From the NCBI GenBank assembly GCA_947494195.1, contig CANLUC010000002.1, positions 310,001 to 374,000 on the forward strand: a stretch of 64,000 nt of DNA, in the 5' to 3' direction. A model generated the notes under the pieces. It was not told the DNA's origin. It worked only from the letters and a program-made list of their open reading frames with translations, and did no database searches. The translations under genes and the position numbers were made by a program. The stretch is from an uncultured Nesterenkonia sp. Its GTDB lineage: Bacteria; Actinomycetota; Actinomycetes; Actinomycetales; Micrococcaceae. This document shows positions 37,245-45,618 of this stretch, in pieces (position 1 is the first letter of the stretch; the number at the start of each line of letters is the position of its first letter).

Positions 37245-38834
37245 ATGAAGCTTGAGCTGAGAGGGGTCACTAAGCGGTTCGGCTCCTTCACCGCGAACGA
37301 CCGGATATCACTCACCGTCGAACCGGGGGAGATACACGCTCTCCTCGGCGAGAACGGGGCCGGCAAGTCAACCCTGATGAACACCATCTATGGGCTTTAC
37401 GCCCCTGATGAAGGTGAGATTCGGCTGGATGATGAGCCGGTCAGCTTCAATGGTCCCGGAGACGCTGTGGCCGCCGGGATCGGCATGGTGCACCAGCACT
37501 TCATGCTGATCCCGGTGTTCACCGTCACCGAGTCGGTGGCGCTGGGCTACGAGCCCACCCGTGCCGCTGGCATCATGGATATGAAACAGGCGCGTGAGAA
37601 GGTGCTGGAGATCTCGGGCCGCTTCGGCTTCGATGTGGACCCCGATGCCCGCATCGAGGACCTGCCGGTCGGCGCTCAGCAGCGCGTGGAGATCATCAAG
37701 GCGCTCTCCCGTGACGCGAAGGTACTCATCCTCGATGAGCCCACCGCGGTGCTGACCCCGCAGGAGACCGATGAGCTGATCACCATCATGGGACAGCTCC
37801 GGGATTCCGGCACCTCCATCGTCTTCATCACGCATAAGCTGCGCGAGGTTCGCGCCGTGGCTGATCGCATCACGGTGATTCGACGCGGAGCAGTGGTGGG
37901 GGAGACCACTCCCGAGTCCACTGAGACCGAGCTCGCGGGCCTGATGGTGGGCCGCGAGGTCAATCTCACCACCGCCAAAGAGCCCGGCGTGCCGGGAGAT
38001 GTCAGTTTCTCGGTCCAGGGACTGACGGTGCTCAGCCCGATGGACAAGGTCGTGGTCGACAACGTCGACCTTGAGGTCCGGCGCGGAGAGATCCTCGTCA
38101 TCGCTGGCGTCGACGGCAACGGTCAGAGCGAACTTGCCCAGGCGATCCTGGGCATCCGCGAACCCGTGGCCGGCCGAATCCTGCTCGATGATCAGGATCT
38201 GGCCCCGCTCAGTGTCAAGCAGCGGCTCGCTGCAGGACTGGGCTTCGTGCCGGAGGATCGCAGCACCGACGGCGTGATCGGTGCCTTCACCGTCACCGAG
38301 AACTATGGGCTGGACATGTATGACACCGCTCCCTATGCCGGTGGTCCCGGAAACGTGGCGCTCCGTCTGCCGGTGATGCGGAAGGCCGCGCAGACCCAGG
38401 CGGAACGTTTCGACGTCCGCATGGGCAGCGTGGATGACCCGATCTCCACGCTCTCCGGAGGCAATCAGCAGAAGGTCGTCCTGGCCCGAGAGATGAGCCG
38501 GGACCTCCGCCTGTTCGTGGCCAGCCAGCCCACTCGAGGCCTCGATGTCGGCTCCATCGAGTTCGTGCACCGCACGGTCATCGAGGAGCGCGACAAGGGC
38601 ACTCCGTGTGTGATCGTGTCCACCGAGCTTGACGAGGCGCTGAACCTCGCTGATCGAATTGCGGTGATGTACCGCGGGCGGATCGTGGGGATCGTTCCGG
38701 TGACCACCAGCCGGGATGTGCTGGGTCTGATGATGGCCGGCGTTCCTTTGGATGAGGCCAAGCAGCAGGCGGCAACCCACCACACCATGCTGTCCGAGGC
38801 CGATGAGACGGCCGAAGCAGAGGAGAACAAGTGA
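37245..38834 (+). CDS. ABC transporter ATPase with two nucleotide-binding domains (nucleoside type)
   Basis: The 529-residue protein fuses two ABC domains, as in YufO/NupA and the sugar ATPases RbsA/MglA. The first domain has the intact Walker A GENGAGKST and Walker B VLILDEPTAVLTP. Its signature (LPVGAQQRVEI) is altered. The second has a degenerate Walker A (GVDGNGQSE) but a good signature LSGGNQQK, so only one composite site may hydrolyse ATP, as is usual in this group. The stop overlaps the next start by 4 nt. Confidence 0.93.
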   Translation: MKLELRGVTKRFGSFTANDRISLTVEPGEIHALLGENGAGKSTLMNTIYGLYAPDEGEIRLDDEPVSFNGPGDAVAAGIGMVHQHFMLIPVFTVTESVALGYEPTRAAGIMDMKQAREKVLEISGRFGFDVDPDARIEDLPVGAQQRVEIIKALSRDAKVLILDEPTAVLTPQETDELITIMGQLRDSGTSIVFITHKLREVRAVADRITVIRRGAVVGETTPESTETELAGLMVGREVNLTTAKEPGVPGDVSFSVQGLTVLSPMDKVVVDNVDLEVRRGEILVIAGVDGNGQSELAQAILGIREPVAGRILLDDQDLAPLSVKQRLAAGLGFVPEDRSTDGVIGAFTVTENYGLDMYDTAPYAGGPGNVALRLPVMRKAAQTQAERFDVRMGSVDDPISTLSGGNQQKVVLAREMSRDLRLFVASQPTRGLDVGSIEFVHRTVIEERDKGTPCVIVSTELDEALNLADRIAVMYRGRIVGIVPVTTSRDVLGLMMAGVPLDEAKQQAATHHTMLSEADETAEAEENK

Positions 38835-40192
38835 CCGATTCAGGGCCCCAGCCGGGGACTTCCCCTGCCCAGACATCAAAGCAGGAGGGTCCATGGGCTG
38901 AGGCCGAGGGGCGGCTCTCGCGTGCCCTCCGCGACCTGAGCCAGACCTCCTGGCTGGTGACGGTGCTCTCCGTCGTCGTCGCGCTGGTGGTCGGGGCGGT
39001 GCTGATCCTCGGCGCGAACGAGGAGGTCCAGGGGAGCCTGAGCTACTTCTTCGCCCAGCCCACCGACTTCCTCGAGACCTCCTTCCAGGTGCTTCGTGAG
39101 GCGTACTCCTCGCTGTTCCGCGGTGCCGTCTTCGACTGGCAGGCCTCCTCGGTGGAACGCGCGATCCGCCCGTTGACCGAGACGATGGTCTACTCCGTGC
39201 CGCTGATCCTGGCGGGCCTGGGCATCGCCATCGGCTTCCGCTCCGGAATGCTGAACATCGGTGGACAGGGACAGATCATCCTGGGTGCCACCTCCGCCGG
39301 TTTCCTCGGCTACGCCCTCTCACTCCCAGCCGGGCTGCATGTGCTCCTGGCTCTCGCCGGAGGCATCATCGGCGGCGCCATCTGGGGCGGCATCGCCGGT
39401 GTGCTCAAGGCACGCACCGGGGCCAACGAGGTCATCGTGACCATCATGCTCAACAACATCGCTATCTACCTGCTGGCCTGGCTGCTGAAGCAGGATTGGT
39501 TCAAGCAGACAGGCTCCAACCAGCCGCTCTCCAGCTCGGTGGACGAATCGGCCCAGCTCTTCTCGCTGCTGGGCTCGGGCTTCAGGATCCACGCCGGGTT
39601 CCTCATCGCCATCCTCGCGACGGTCTTCGTCTGGTGGCTGCTGGAGCGTTCCACGATCGGATTCGAGTTCCGAGCCATCGGAGAGAACCCCGAGGCGGCC
39701 CGCACCGCAGGGATCAACGTCACCAAGGCCACTGCTCTGGTCCTGATCGTCGCCGGTGGACTCGCCGGGCTCGGTGGAGCAGCGCATGTGCTGGGCACCG
39801 AGTACCGCATCGCCGGAGGCATCGCGGGCTCGCTCGGCTTTGATGCGATCACCGTGGCGCTGCTCGGACGATCCAAACCGCTGGGGACTTTCCTGGCGGG
39901 GCTGCTGCTGGGCGGTCTGCGCGCCGGCGGCGTGCTGATGCAGGCCCAGACGGGCACCCCGATCGACATCGTCCTGGTGCTCCAGGCAGTGATCGTGCTG
40001 ATGATCGCCGCCCCACCGCTGGTGCGCACGATCTTCTTCCTGCCCCGCGCTGACGGACGACCACGACTGAAGAAGAAGCACCGCCGCCGGCCCCAGGCCG
40101 CCGGAACCGACGAGTCAGCTTCGCGCGAGTCCACCCTCGCCACGGCCGATTCCGGTTCAGCGCCGACTACGACACAGGAGGCGGACAAGTGA
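38831..40192 (+). CDS. ABC transporter permease (nucleoside type, NupB/YufP-like)
   Basis: The 453-residue permease belongs to the branched-chain/monosaccharide fold with about ten helices. GQGQIILGATSAGFLGY and GANEVIVTIMLNNIAIYLLAWLL are typical, as is FRAIGENPEAARTAGINV, the coupling loop. The N- and C-termini carry long polar, probably cytoplasmic tails. The GTG start overlaps the ATPase stop, and its own stop overlaps the next permease, so the system is translationally coupled. Confidence 0.92.
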   Translation: MTDSGPQPGTSPAQTSKQEGPWAEAEGRLSRALRDLSQTSWLVTVLSVVVALVVGAVLILGANEEVQGSLSYFFAQPTDFLETSFQVLREAYSSLFRGAVFDWQASSVERAIRPLTETMVYSVPLILAGLGIAIGFRSGMLNIGGQGQIILGATSAGFLGYALSLPAGLHVLLALAGGIIGGAIWGGIAGVLKARTGANEVIVTIMLNNIAIYLLAWLLKQDWFKQTGSNQPLSSSVDESAQLFSLLGSGFRIHAGFLIAILATVFVWWLLERSTIGFEFRAIGENPEAARTAGINVTKATALVLIVAGGLAGLGGAAHVLGTEYRIAGGIAGSLGFDAITVALLGRSKPLGTFLAGLLLGGLRAGGVLMQAQTGTPIDIVLVLQAVIVLMIAAPPLVRTIFFLPRADGRPRLKKKHRRRPQAAGTDESASRESTLATADSGSAPTTTQEADK

Positions 40193-41487
40193 GTCAGACC
40201 GTTGAGACCACTGCCGTCAGGGCAGAACCGTCCGAGGGGCCTTCCACCGGAGTGCGACCCATCTCCTGGAAGTACCCCATCACCTATGCGATCCTCGCGG
40301 TGCTGGGGCTGATCTTCGCGCTGACCAATCCCGCGGGAGCGCGCACGCACTTCAGGTTCGCCTCTGCCGGGGACTTCTTCGAGATCCCGATCATCGAGTT
40401 GCCCTCTCGTCCCGCGGGATGGGTGCTCGCCATCGTCCTGCTTGCCCTCGCGGTGTTCGCATTCCGGCAGGCTGCTCGCCGAGCGCGCACCGGACTCTGG
40501 CTGCCGCTGCTCTTCGGGATCCTCTTCGTGCTCGCATTCTTGGTCTGGGCCGGCGCCGACCGCGGCGCCGTGATCCCGCTGGTCACCATGCTCACCGGGG
40601 CCCTGGCACTCTCGGTTCCGCTGATCTTCGGGGCCATGTGCGGACTGGTCGGTGAGCGCTCCGGCGTCATCAACATCGCCATCGAGGCCCAGCTGCTGGC
40701 AGGCGCGTTCCTGGCCGCCGTCGCCGCCTCGGTCTTCACCAACGCCTATATGGGCCTGCTGTTCTCGCCGCTGGCAGGCGCCATGGTCGGCGCCGTGCTG
40801 GTCTTCTTCTCGGTGAGGTACCAGGTCAACCAGATCATCGTCGGTGTGGTGCTCAACGTGCTCATCATCGGCCTGACCGGGTTCTTGTTCTCCACTGCAC
40901 TCTCGGACAACCCGGGCCTGTGGAACACCCGGCAGCAGCTGCCTGAGCTGCCGATCCCGCTGCTCTCGCAGATCCCCGTGCTCGGTCCGGTGCTCTTCGA
41001 CCAGACCATCCTGGTCTACCTGATGTACGTCCTGGTGGCTGTCCTGAACGTCTTCCTGTTCCGTTCCCGCTGGGGGCTGCGCACCCGCGCCGTGGGTGAG
41101 CACCCCAAGGCTGCAGACACTGTGGGCATCAAGGTCAACCGGATGCGCGTCTACAACGTCATCCTCGCCGGCGGCATCGCCGGACTCGGCGGCTCCTTCT
41201 TCACCATCGGCCAGGGACTGGCGTTCGGCAAGGAGATGTCGGCGGGAGCTGGCTTCATCGCCCTGGCCGCCATGATCCTGGGACGTTGGAACCCCATCGG
41301 CGCGGTGCTCGCCGCCCTGCTCTTCGGGTTCTCCACCTCACTGGGCAACGTGCTGGCAGCCATCGGCACCCCGGTGCCCTCCGAGGCGCTGCTGATGCTG
41401 CCCTACGTGATCACCATCTTCGCGGTGGCAGGCTTCGTGGGGCGGATCAGGCCCCCGGCCGCGAACGGCACGCCGTACGTGAAGTAG
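40189..41487 (+). CDS. ABC transporter permease (nucleoside type, NupC/YufQ-like)
   Basis: The 432-residue second permease has about ten to eleven helices. GLVGERSGVINIAIEAQLLAGAF and RYQVNQIIVGVVLNVLIIGLTGF are conserved, with the coupling loop TRAVGEHPKAADTVGIKVNRMR. It pairs with the upstream permease to form the channel. The 3' end shows a local tandem duplication around the stop codon (41476-41506). Confidence 0.92.
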   Translation: MSQTVETTAVRAEPSEGPSTGVRPISWKYPITYAILAVLGLIFALTNPAGARTHFRFASAGDFFEIPIIELPSRPAGWVLAIVLLALAVFAFRQAARRARTGLWLPLLFGILFVLAFLVWAGADRGAVIPLVTMLTGALALSVPLIFGAMCGLVGERSGVINIAIEAQLLAGAFLAAVAASVFTNAYMGLLFSPLAGAMVGAVLVFFSVRYQVNQIIVGVVLNVLIIGLTGFLFSTALSDNPGLWNTRQQLPELPIPLLSQIPVLGPVLFDQTILVYLMYVLVAVLNVFLFRSRWGLRTRAVGEHPKAADTVGIKVNRMRVYNVILAGGIAGLGGSFFTIGQGLAFGKEMSAGAGFIALAAMILGRWNPIGAVLAALLFGFSTSLGNVLAAIGTPVPSEALLMLPYVITIFAVAGFVGRIRPPAANGTPYVK

Positions 41488-41506
41488 CGCCCTATGTGAA
41501 GTAGCG
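41476..41506 (+). repeat. Tandem duplication of the permease stop-codon region
   Basis: A 14-nt unit, TACGTGAAGTAGCG, at 41476-41489 recurs at 41493-41506 with one mismatch. The second copy supplies the TAGCGT hexamer positioned 6 nt before the next gene. Confidence 0.8.
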
Positions 41507-41513
41507 TGGCGGC

Positions 41514-42356
41514 ATGAGAATTGCAGTCACAGGATCAACAGGCAAGCTCGGAAGTGTCGTGGCCCGGGAGCTCCGCGCGGCAGGACACGAGGTTCTCGGT
41601 CTCGACGTGGCGGGTGCCCGCGGGCCTGGCTTCGTGAAGCTGGACCTGACTGACTACGGGCAGGTGATCGACGCTCTCGGCGGAGTCGGTGATCAGCACG
41701 ACGGCGTGGATGCCGTGGTGCACCTGGCCGCGGTGCCCGCTCCCGGGATCCGTCCGGACGCCGCCACCTTCCACAACAACATGACCGCGAGCTTCAACGT
41801 CTTCTGGGCTGCGATCCGGCTGGGCATCGAGCGCATCGTCTACGCCTCGTCCGAAACCGTGCTCGGTCTGCCCTTCGATACTCCTCCTCCCTATATCCCG
41901 GTGGACGAGGAGTATCCCGCCCGCCCCGAGTCGACCTACTCGCTGGTGAAGCACCTCGAGGAGCAGATGGCGATCGAGCTTGTGCGCTGGAACCCGCAGG
42001 TCTCCATCACCGCGCTGCGCTTCTCCAACGTCATGAACCCTGAAGACTATGCAGAGTTCCCAGACTTCGACGCCGACGCGATGGCGCGCAAGTGGAACCT
42101 GTGGGGGTATATCGACGCCCGCGACGGCGCGCAGGCCATCGAACGTGCGCTGCAGACGGCAGGTCCCGGCTTCGAGCGCTACATCATCGCCGCCGCCGAC
42201 ACCGTCATGTCCCGCCCCAATGCCGAGCTCGTCGCCGAGGTCTTCCCCGACGTGCCGCTGAAGGGTGACCTCGGCACCCACGACACGCTGCTCTCCATCG
42301 AGAAGGCCCGGCGCGAACTCGGCTACGAGCCGCAGCACTCCTGGCGCGAGGCCTGA
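41514..42356 (+). CDS. NAD-dependent epimerase/dehydratase (extended SDR)
   Basis: The 280-residue protein has the nucleotide-binding TGSTGKLGSVVARELRAAGHEV at the N-terminus. VVHLAAVPAPG is the SDR segment after strand 4. The catalytic tyrosine and lysine lie in STYSLVKHLEE (YxxxK). It resembles UDP-glucose 4-epimerase-like and uronate-dehydrogenase-like enzymes; the substrate is unknown. TAGCGT lies 6 nt before the ATG, suggesting a leaderless transcript, and the gene ends at a strong bidirectional terminator. Confidence 0.86.
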   Translation: MRIAVTGSTGKLGSVVARELRAAGHEVLGLDVAGARGPGFVKLDLTDYGQVIDALGGVGDQHDGVDAVVHLAAVPAPGIRPDAATFHNNMTASFNVFWAAIRLGIERIVYASSETVLGLPFDTPPPYIPVDEEYPARPESTYSLVKHLEEQMAIELVRWNPQVSITALRFSNVMNPEDYAEFPDFDADAMARKWNLWGYIDARDGAQAIERALQTAGPGFERYIIAAADTVMSRPNAELVAEVFPDVPLKGDLGTHDTLLSIEKARRELGYEPQHSWREA

Positions 42357-42412
42357 TCACCCACCCCCGGCGCTTGATCCAGACTCGAGCACAGCGAGCA
42401 CAGTGAGCACAG

Positions 42413-42458
42413 AGACAGGTGGCCCCCGCTCCATCACCGGAGCGGGGGCCACCTGTCT
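42413..42458. terminator. Strong bidirectional terminator
   Basis: A perfect 20-bp stem (42413-42432 with 42439-42458) and a 6-nt loop lie between the convergent epimerase and symporter genes. Confidence 0.85.
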
Positions 42459-42490
42459 ATCTGGAACTGACTGACTCAGCCAGCCGGGTC

Positions 42491-44164
42491 TCAGGACCGC
42501 GCAGCAGCTCGCGTCTGCGGATAGCGGATCTCTTCGACCATCTCCTGAACCACCTGGCTCGGCGGGGCGGTCAGCTTGGAGACCACCACGGTGACGATGA
42601 AGTTCACCGCAGCACCCACAGCGCCGATCCCCTCGGGGGAGACGTTGAGGATGTGATCGTTCGCGCCGGTGCCGAAGACCTCCAGCGTGTAGATCATGTA
42701 GGTCGAGGTGAACACCAGGCCGCTGAGCATGCCTGCTGTCGCTCCGGGGCCGTTCGCCTTCTTCCAGAAGATGCCCAGTATCAGGATCGGGAAGAAGGTG
42801 GAGGCCGCGAGTCCGAAGGCGAACGCGACCACCTGGGCCACGAAAGCCGGCGGGTTGATGCCGGCCCAGATGGCCACCAGGATCGCCACAGCCATCGCGA
42901 TGCGTCCCACCAGCATCTGCTCCTTGTCGGTGGCGCCGGTCTTCTTGATGACCCGGAAGTACAGGTCGTGGGAAGCCGCCGAGGAGATGACCAGAAGCAG
43001 ACCAGCCGCAGTCGACATTGCGGCCGCCATGCCGCCTGCAGCCATCAGGCCGACGATCGGGGCGGGGAGTCCGCCGATCTCCGGAGAAGCGAGGACCAGG
43101 ATGTCGTTGTTGACGATCAGGTCCGCGCCCGAGGTTGCGATGTTGGACACCGTCTGGATCGTCTCTGCGTCCTCGTTGACCGTCACCAGCCCCGTGGCTC
43201 CCCAGGTGTTGATCCAGTTCGGAAGGGTGTCAGGGCTCTGCCCCTGGACTCCCTGGAGCAGGTTCAGCTTGGTGAAGGCGCCCACTGCGGGAGCCGTGAG
43301 GTAGAGCAGCGAGATGAAGAACAGCGCCCAGAATGCTGAGTAGCGAGCACCGCGGACCGTCTTGGTCGTGTAGAAGCGGATGATCACATGAGGCAGACCG
43401 GCCGTGCCGAGCATCAGTGAGAGTGTCACCAGGAAGACGTCGACCTGACCGCCGGCGCGTCCGGCGAAGGCCTCGGTGAAGGCAGACAGTCCGAACTCCG
43501 CGCTGAGTGCGTCCAGCTCGCTGAGGATCTGTCCGTAGGAGATCTGCGGAATCGGGATGCCGGTGGTCTGGTAGGCGACGGCGAACGCGGGGATCAGGTA
43601 GGCGATGATCAGCACTGTGTACTGCGCCACCTGGGTGTAGGTGATGCCCTTCATGCCGCCGAGCACTGCGTAGAAGAAGATCACGACGGCGACCAGCACC
43701 ACGCCCCACTCGATGGACAGTCCGAGGAATCGACTGAACACGATGCCGCCGCCAGCCATCTGACCGACGACATAGGTGAAGGAGACGACGATCGCGCAGA
43801 TCGCGGCGACCAGGCGCACCGACTCCGAATAGCGGTCCCCGACGAACTCGGGAACCGTGAACTTGCCCCATTTACGCAGGTAGGGGGCCAGCAGCAGTGC
43901 AAGCAGGACGTAGCCGCCGGTCCAGCCCATCAGGTAGACCGAGCCGTCCGATCCCAGGAACGCGATCAGACCCGCCATGCCGATGAAGCTCGCAGCACTC
44001 ATCCAGTCGGCCGCGATGGCCGCGCCGTTGGCGAGTGTGGGCACACCCTGAGAGGCGACGTAGAACTCCTTGGTCTCCTTCACCCGGGAACGCCACGCGA
44101 TGATGATGTAGATCCCGAAGGTCAGGATGATGAAGAAGAAGGTCCAGAACTGTGTCTCAGTCAC
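42491..44164 (-). CDS. Sodium:solute symporter large subunit (VC_2705/acetate-type)
   Basis: The 557-residue SSS-family carrier has about 13 helices. EFYVASQGVPTLANGAAIAADWMSAASFIGM is the conserved first half, and QYTVLIIAYLIPAF and GLPHVIIRFYTTKTVRGAR follow. The class that pairs with a DUF4212 small subunit includes acetate- and other monocarboxylate-type carriers. It overlaps the stop of the DUF4212 gene by 4 nt. A CRP/GlxR-type site lies upstream of the pair. The substrate is inferred only as a short carboxylate. Confidence 0.9.
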   Translation of the reverse strand: MTETQFWTFFFIILTFGIYIIIAWRSRVKETKEFYVASQGVPTLANGAAIAADWMSAASFIGMAGLIAFLGSDGSVYLMGWTGGYVLLALLLAPYLRKWGKFTVPEFVGDRYSESVRLVAAICAIVVSFTYVVGQMAGGGIVFSRFLGLSIEWGVVLVAVVIFFYAVLGGMKGITYTQVAQYTVLIIAYLIPAFAVAYQTTGIPIPQISYGQILSELDALSAEFGLSAFTEAFAGRAGGQVDVFLVTLSLMLGTAGLPHVIIRFYTTKTVRGARYSAFWALFFISLLYLTAPAVGAFTKLNLLQGVQGQSPDTLPNWINTWGATGLVTVNEDAETIQTVSNIATSGADLIVNNDILVLASPEIGGLPAPIVGLMAAGGMAAAMSTAAGLLLVISSAASHDLYFRVIKKTGATDKEQMLVGRIAMAVAILVAIWAGINPPAFVAQVVAFAFGLAASTFFPILILGIFWKKANGPGATAGMLSGLVFTSTYMIYTLEVFGTGANDHILNVSPEGIGAVGAAVNFIVTVVVSKLTAPPSQVVQEMVEEIRYPQTRAAARS

Positions 44165-44487
44165 TTGTAGCCTCCCTCGTCATTGCGCTCGGCCACGCCG
44201 AACTCGTCGTCGATCTTGTCCATCCACAGCGCGTAGACGAGGATCAGGATCAGGAACGTGTAGACGGACCCCTGCTGCGCGAACCAGAGCCCCAGCGGGA
44301 AGCCAAAGATGACGATGTTGTTCAGCGGCTCGATCAGCAGGATGCCGAAGCCGAAAGAGACGGTGAACCACACCGCCAGGAGCACGAGCATCAGCCGCAG
44401 GTTCTTCTTCCAGTAGCGCTGCCGCCAGCTGATGTCCTCCGCTTCGGGCGGTACGCCGGAGTTTCCCTCATGTGCCACATCGGACAT
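44161..44487 (-). CDS. DUF4212 small subunit of the sodium:solute symporter
   Basis: The 108-residue protein has two transmembrane helices: LRLMLVLLAVWFTVSFGFGILL and the region around GFPLGLWFAQQGSVYTFLILILVYALWMD. The WFxxxFG and FPLGLWFAQQG motifs define DUF4212. I chose the ATG at 44487, with AGGGAG 7 nt upstream; the ORF extends to 44529 without a better start. It is translationally coupled to the large subunit. Confidence 0.9.
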   Translation of the reverse strand: MSDVAHEGNSGVPPEAEDISWRQRYWKKNLRLMLVLLAVWFTVSFGFGILLIEPLNNIVIFGFPLGLWFAQQGSVYTFLILILVYALWMDKIDDEFGVAERNDEGGYK

Positions 44488-44563
44488 GGGAGTCTCCCTT
44501 CTTATCTGTGCGAGGCGATTCACCCGCACGGGATGCGCGGGGCCATGTCTAAGCCACTCAAAA

Positions 44564-44579
44564 TGTGAAACAGATCACA
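44564..44579. promoter_or_regulatory. CRP/GlxR-type binding site upstream of the DUF4212-symporter operon
   Basis: TGTGA-AACAGA-TCACA is a perfect match to the CRP-family palindrome (5-6-5). It lies 77 nt before the DUF4212 start on the minus strand. Confidence 0.75.
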
Positions 44580-44734
44580 AGGGCAATGCCTCCCAGTGGT
44601 GCATCTGTGTTTGCCAACGGCAGATATTCCTCGACGAGCGGAGAATCGGCTCCGGGGAGCCGCTCGGCGGCTGATTGACGCCGTTCAGCGCCGCATATCA
44701 ACCGCTGGCTGGGTTTTCGGCCGAGGATTGCTGC

Positions 44735-44758
44735 TGTGGCATCGATCACATCTAGGAT
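44735..44758 (+). promoter_or_regulatory. CRP/GlxR-type site and leaderless promoter of the 44765 gene
   Basis: TGTGG-CATCGA-TCACA (44735-44750, one mismatch) is immediately followed by TAGGAT (44753-44758), which ends 6 nt before the ATG at 44765. Binding would cover the core promoter, which favours repression. Confidence 0.6.
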
Positions 44759-44764
44759 GGCCGC

Positions 44765-45247
44765 ATGACCACGACTGCTGACAAGGGCATCTACGGCGGC
44801 ATCTCTGCCCGCCTCAAGGCTGGACGCGCCACCGGCTGGGGAGTGTTCCATCCCGGCAGCCGTGCCATGATCCTGGGCGGGCTGATGCTGATCGTCTCGG
44901 CGTTCCTGCCCTGGGTCTATCTGCCCTTCATGGAGCAGGTCACCGGTGAGACCTATGCTCTGCGGGGCACGGACGGTCCCGGTGTGATCACGCTCGCAGT
45001 GGGCTTCCTCGCCTTCGCCGGAGCGTTCGTCCCCCGGCGCCGGCTTGCCATCGCCCACGCAGTCGTCCCTGGCCTGCTCGTCGCGGCGATCGTGCTGCTC
45101 CAGGCCTGGAACATCGTGGCGTTCTCGGCCCAGGCCGACGCCTGGGGCGGCTTGCTGCCCGGCATGGGACTCGTGCTCGCGGGTGGCGGAGCCGTCGTGC
45201 TGATCAAGTCCGCGTGGAACATGTACCGCACGTGGATGCCCGCCTGA
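44765..45247 (+). CDS. Four-helix membrane protein of unknown function
   Basis: The 160-residue protein has hydrophobic segments around SRAMILGGLMLIVSAFLPWV, PGVITLAVGFLAFAGAFV, IAHAVVPGLLVAAIVLLQAW and GMGLVLAGGGAVVLIKSAW. The first-helix W and the loop after it resemble a generic actinobacterial membrane protein family that I cannot name. It lies 18 nt before a DUF485-like gene and may belong to the same transcript as the symporter and LytS/LytTR genes. The leaderless-type promoter has a CRP-like site next to it. Confidence 0.7.
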   Translation: MTTTADKGIYGGISARLKAGRATGWGVFHPGSRAMILGGLMLIVSAFLPWVYLPFMEQVTGETYALRGTDGPGVITLAVGFLAFAGAFVPRRRLAIAHAVVPGLLVAAIVLLQAWNIVAFSAQADAWGGLLPGMGLVLAGGGAVVLIKSAWNMYRTWMPA

Positions 45248-45264
45248 ACCGAAGCGAGATCTAG

Positions 45265-45618
45265 GTGACGCTTCCCGAGGTCGGCGCGTCCTCCGACCGA
45301 GAGGTGCGCGACACTCCCGCCGAGGTCGACGCCGCCTTCCGTGCCCAGCGTGCGATTGCGCTGGCCTACTTCTTCCTGTTCCTCATCCTCGTCGCCGCGT
45401 TTCCACTGCTGACCCTGACCCTGCAGTGGTGGACCGGGGCGCGTGTGCTCGGCGGGCTCAGTCCCGGCTTCGTGGCTGCGGCCGGTGGGCTCTACCTGAT
45501 CTTCGCGGTCGTCGGCATAGCCGCCGCCCGGCTCAGCGCCTCCGTCGAATCACGCATGCTCGGAGGACAGCAGGAGCTGGACGACCCCGAGATCTCAGCC
45601 GAGGAGGTGTCCCGGTGA
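45265..45618 (+). CDS. DUF485-like small membrane protein
   Basis: The 117-residue protein has two transmembrane helices (AIALAYFFLFLILVAAFPLLTLTL and FVAAAGGLYLIFAVVGIAAARL) with polar ends. DUF485 proteins are typically encoded just before acetate-permease-type symporters (YjcH before ActP in E. coli), and here the next gene is such a symporter, overlapping by 4 nt. The assignment to DUF485 rests on size, topology and context more than on exact motifs. Confidence 0.75.
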   Translation: MTLPEVGASSDREVRDTPAEVDAAFRAQRAIALAYFFLFLILVAAFPLLTLTLQWWTGARVLGGLSPGFVAAAGGLYLIFAVVGIAAARLSASVESRMLGGQQELDDPEISAEEVSR

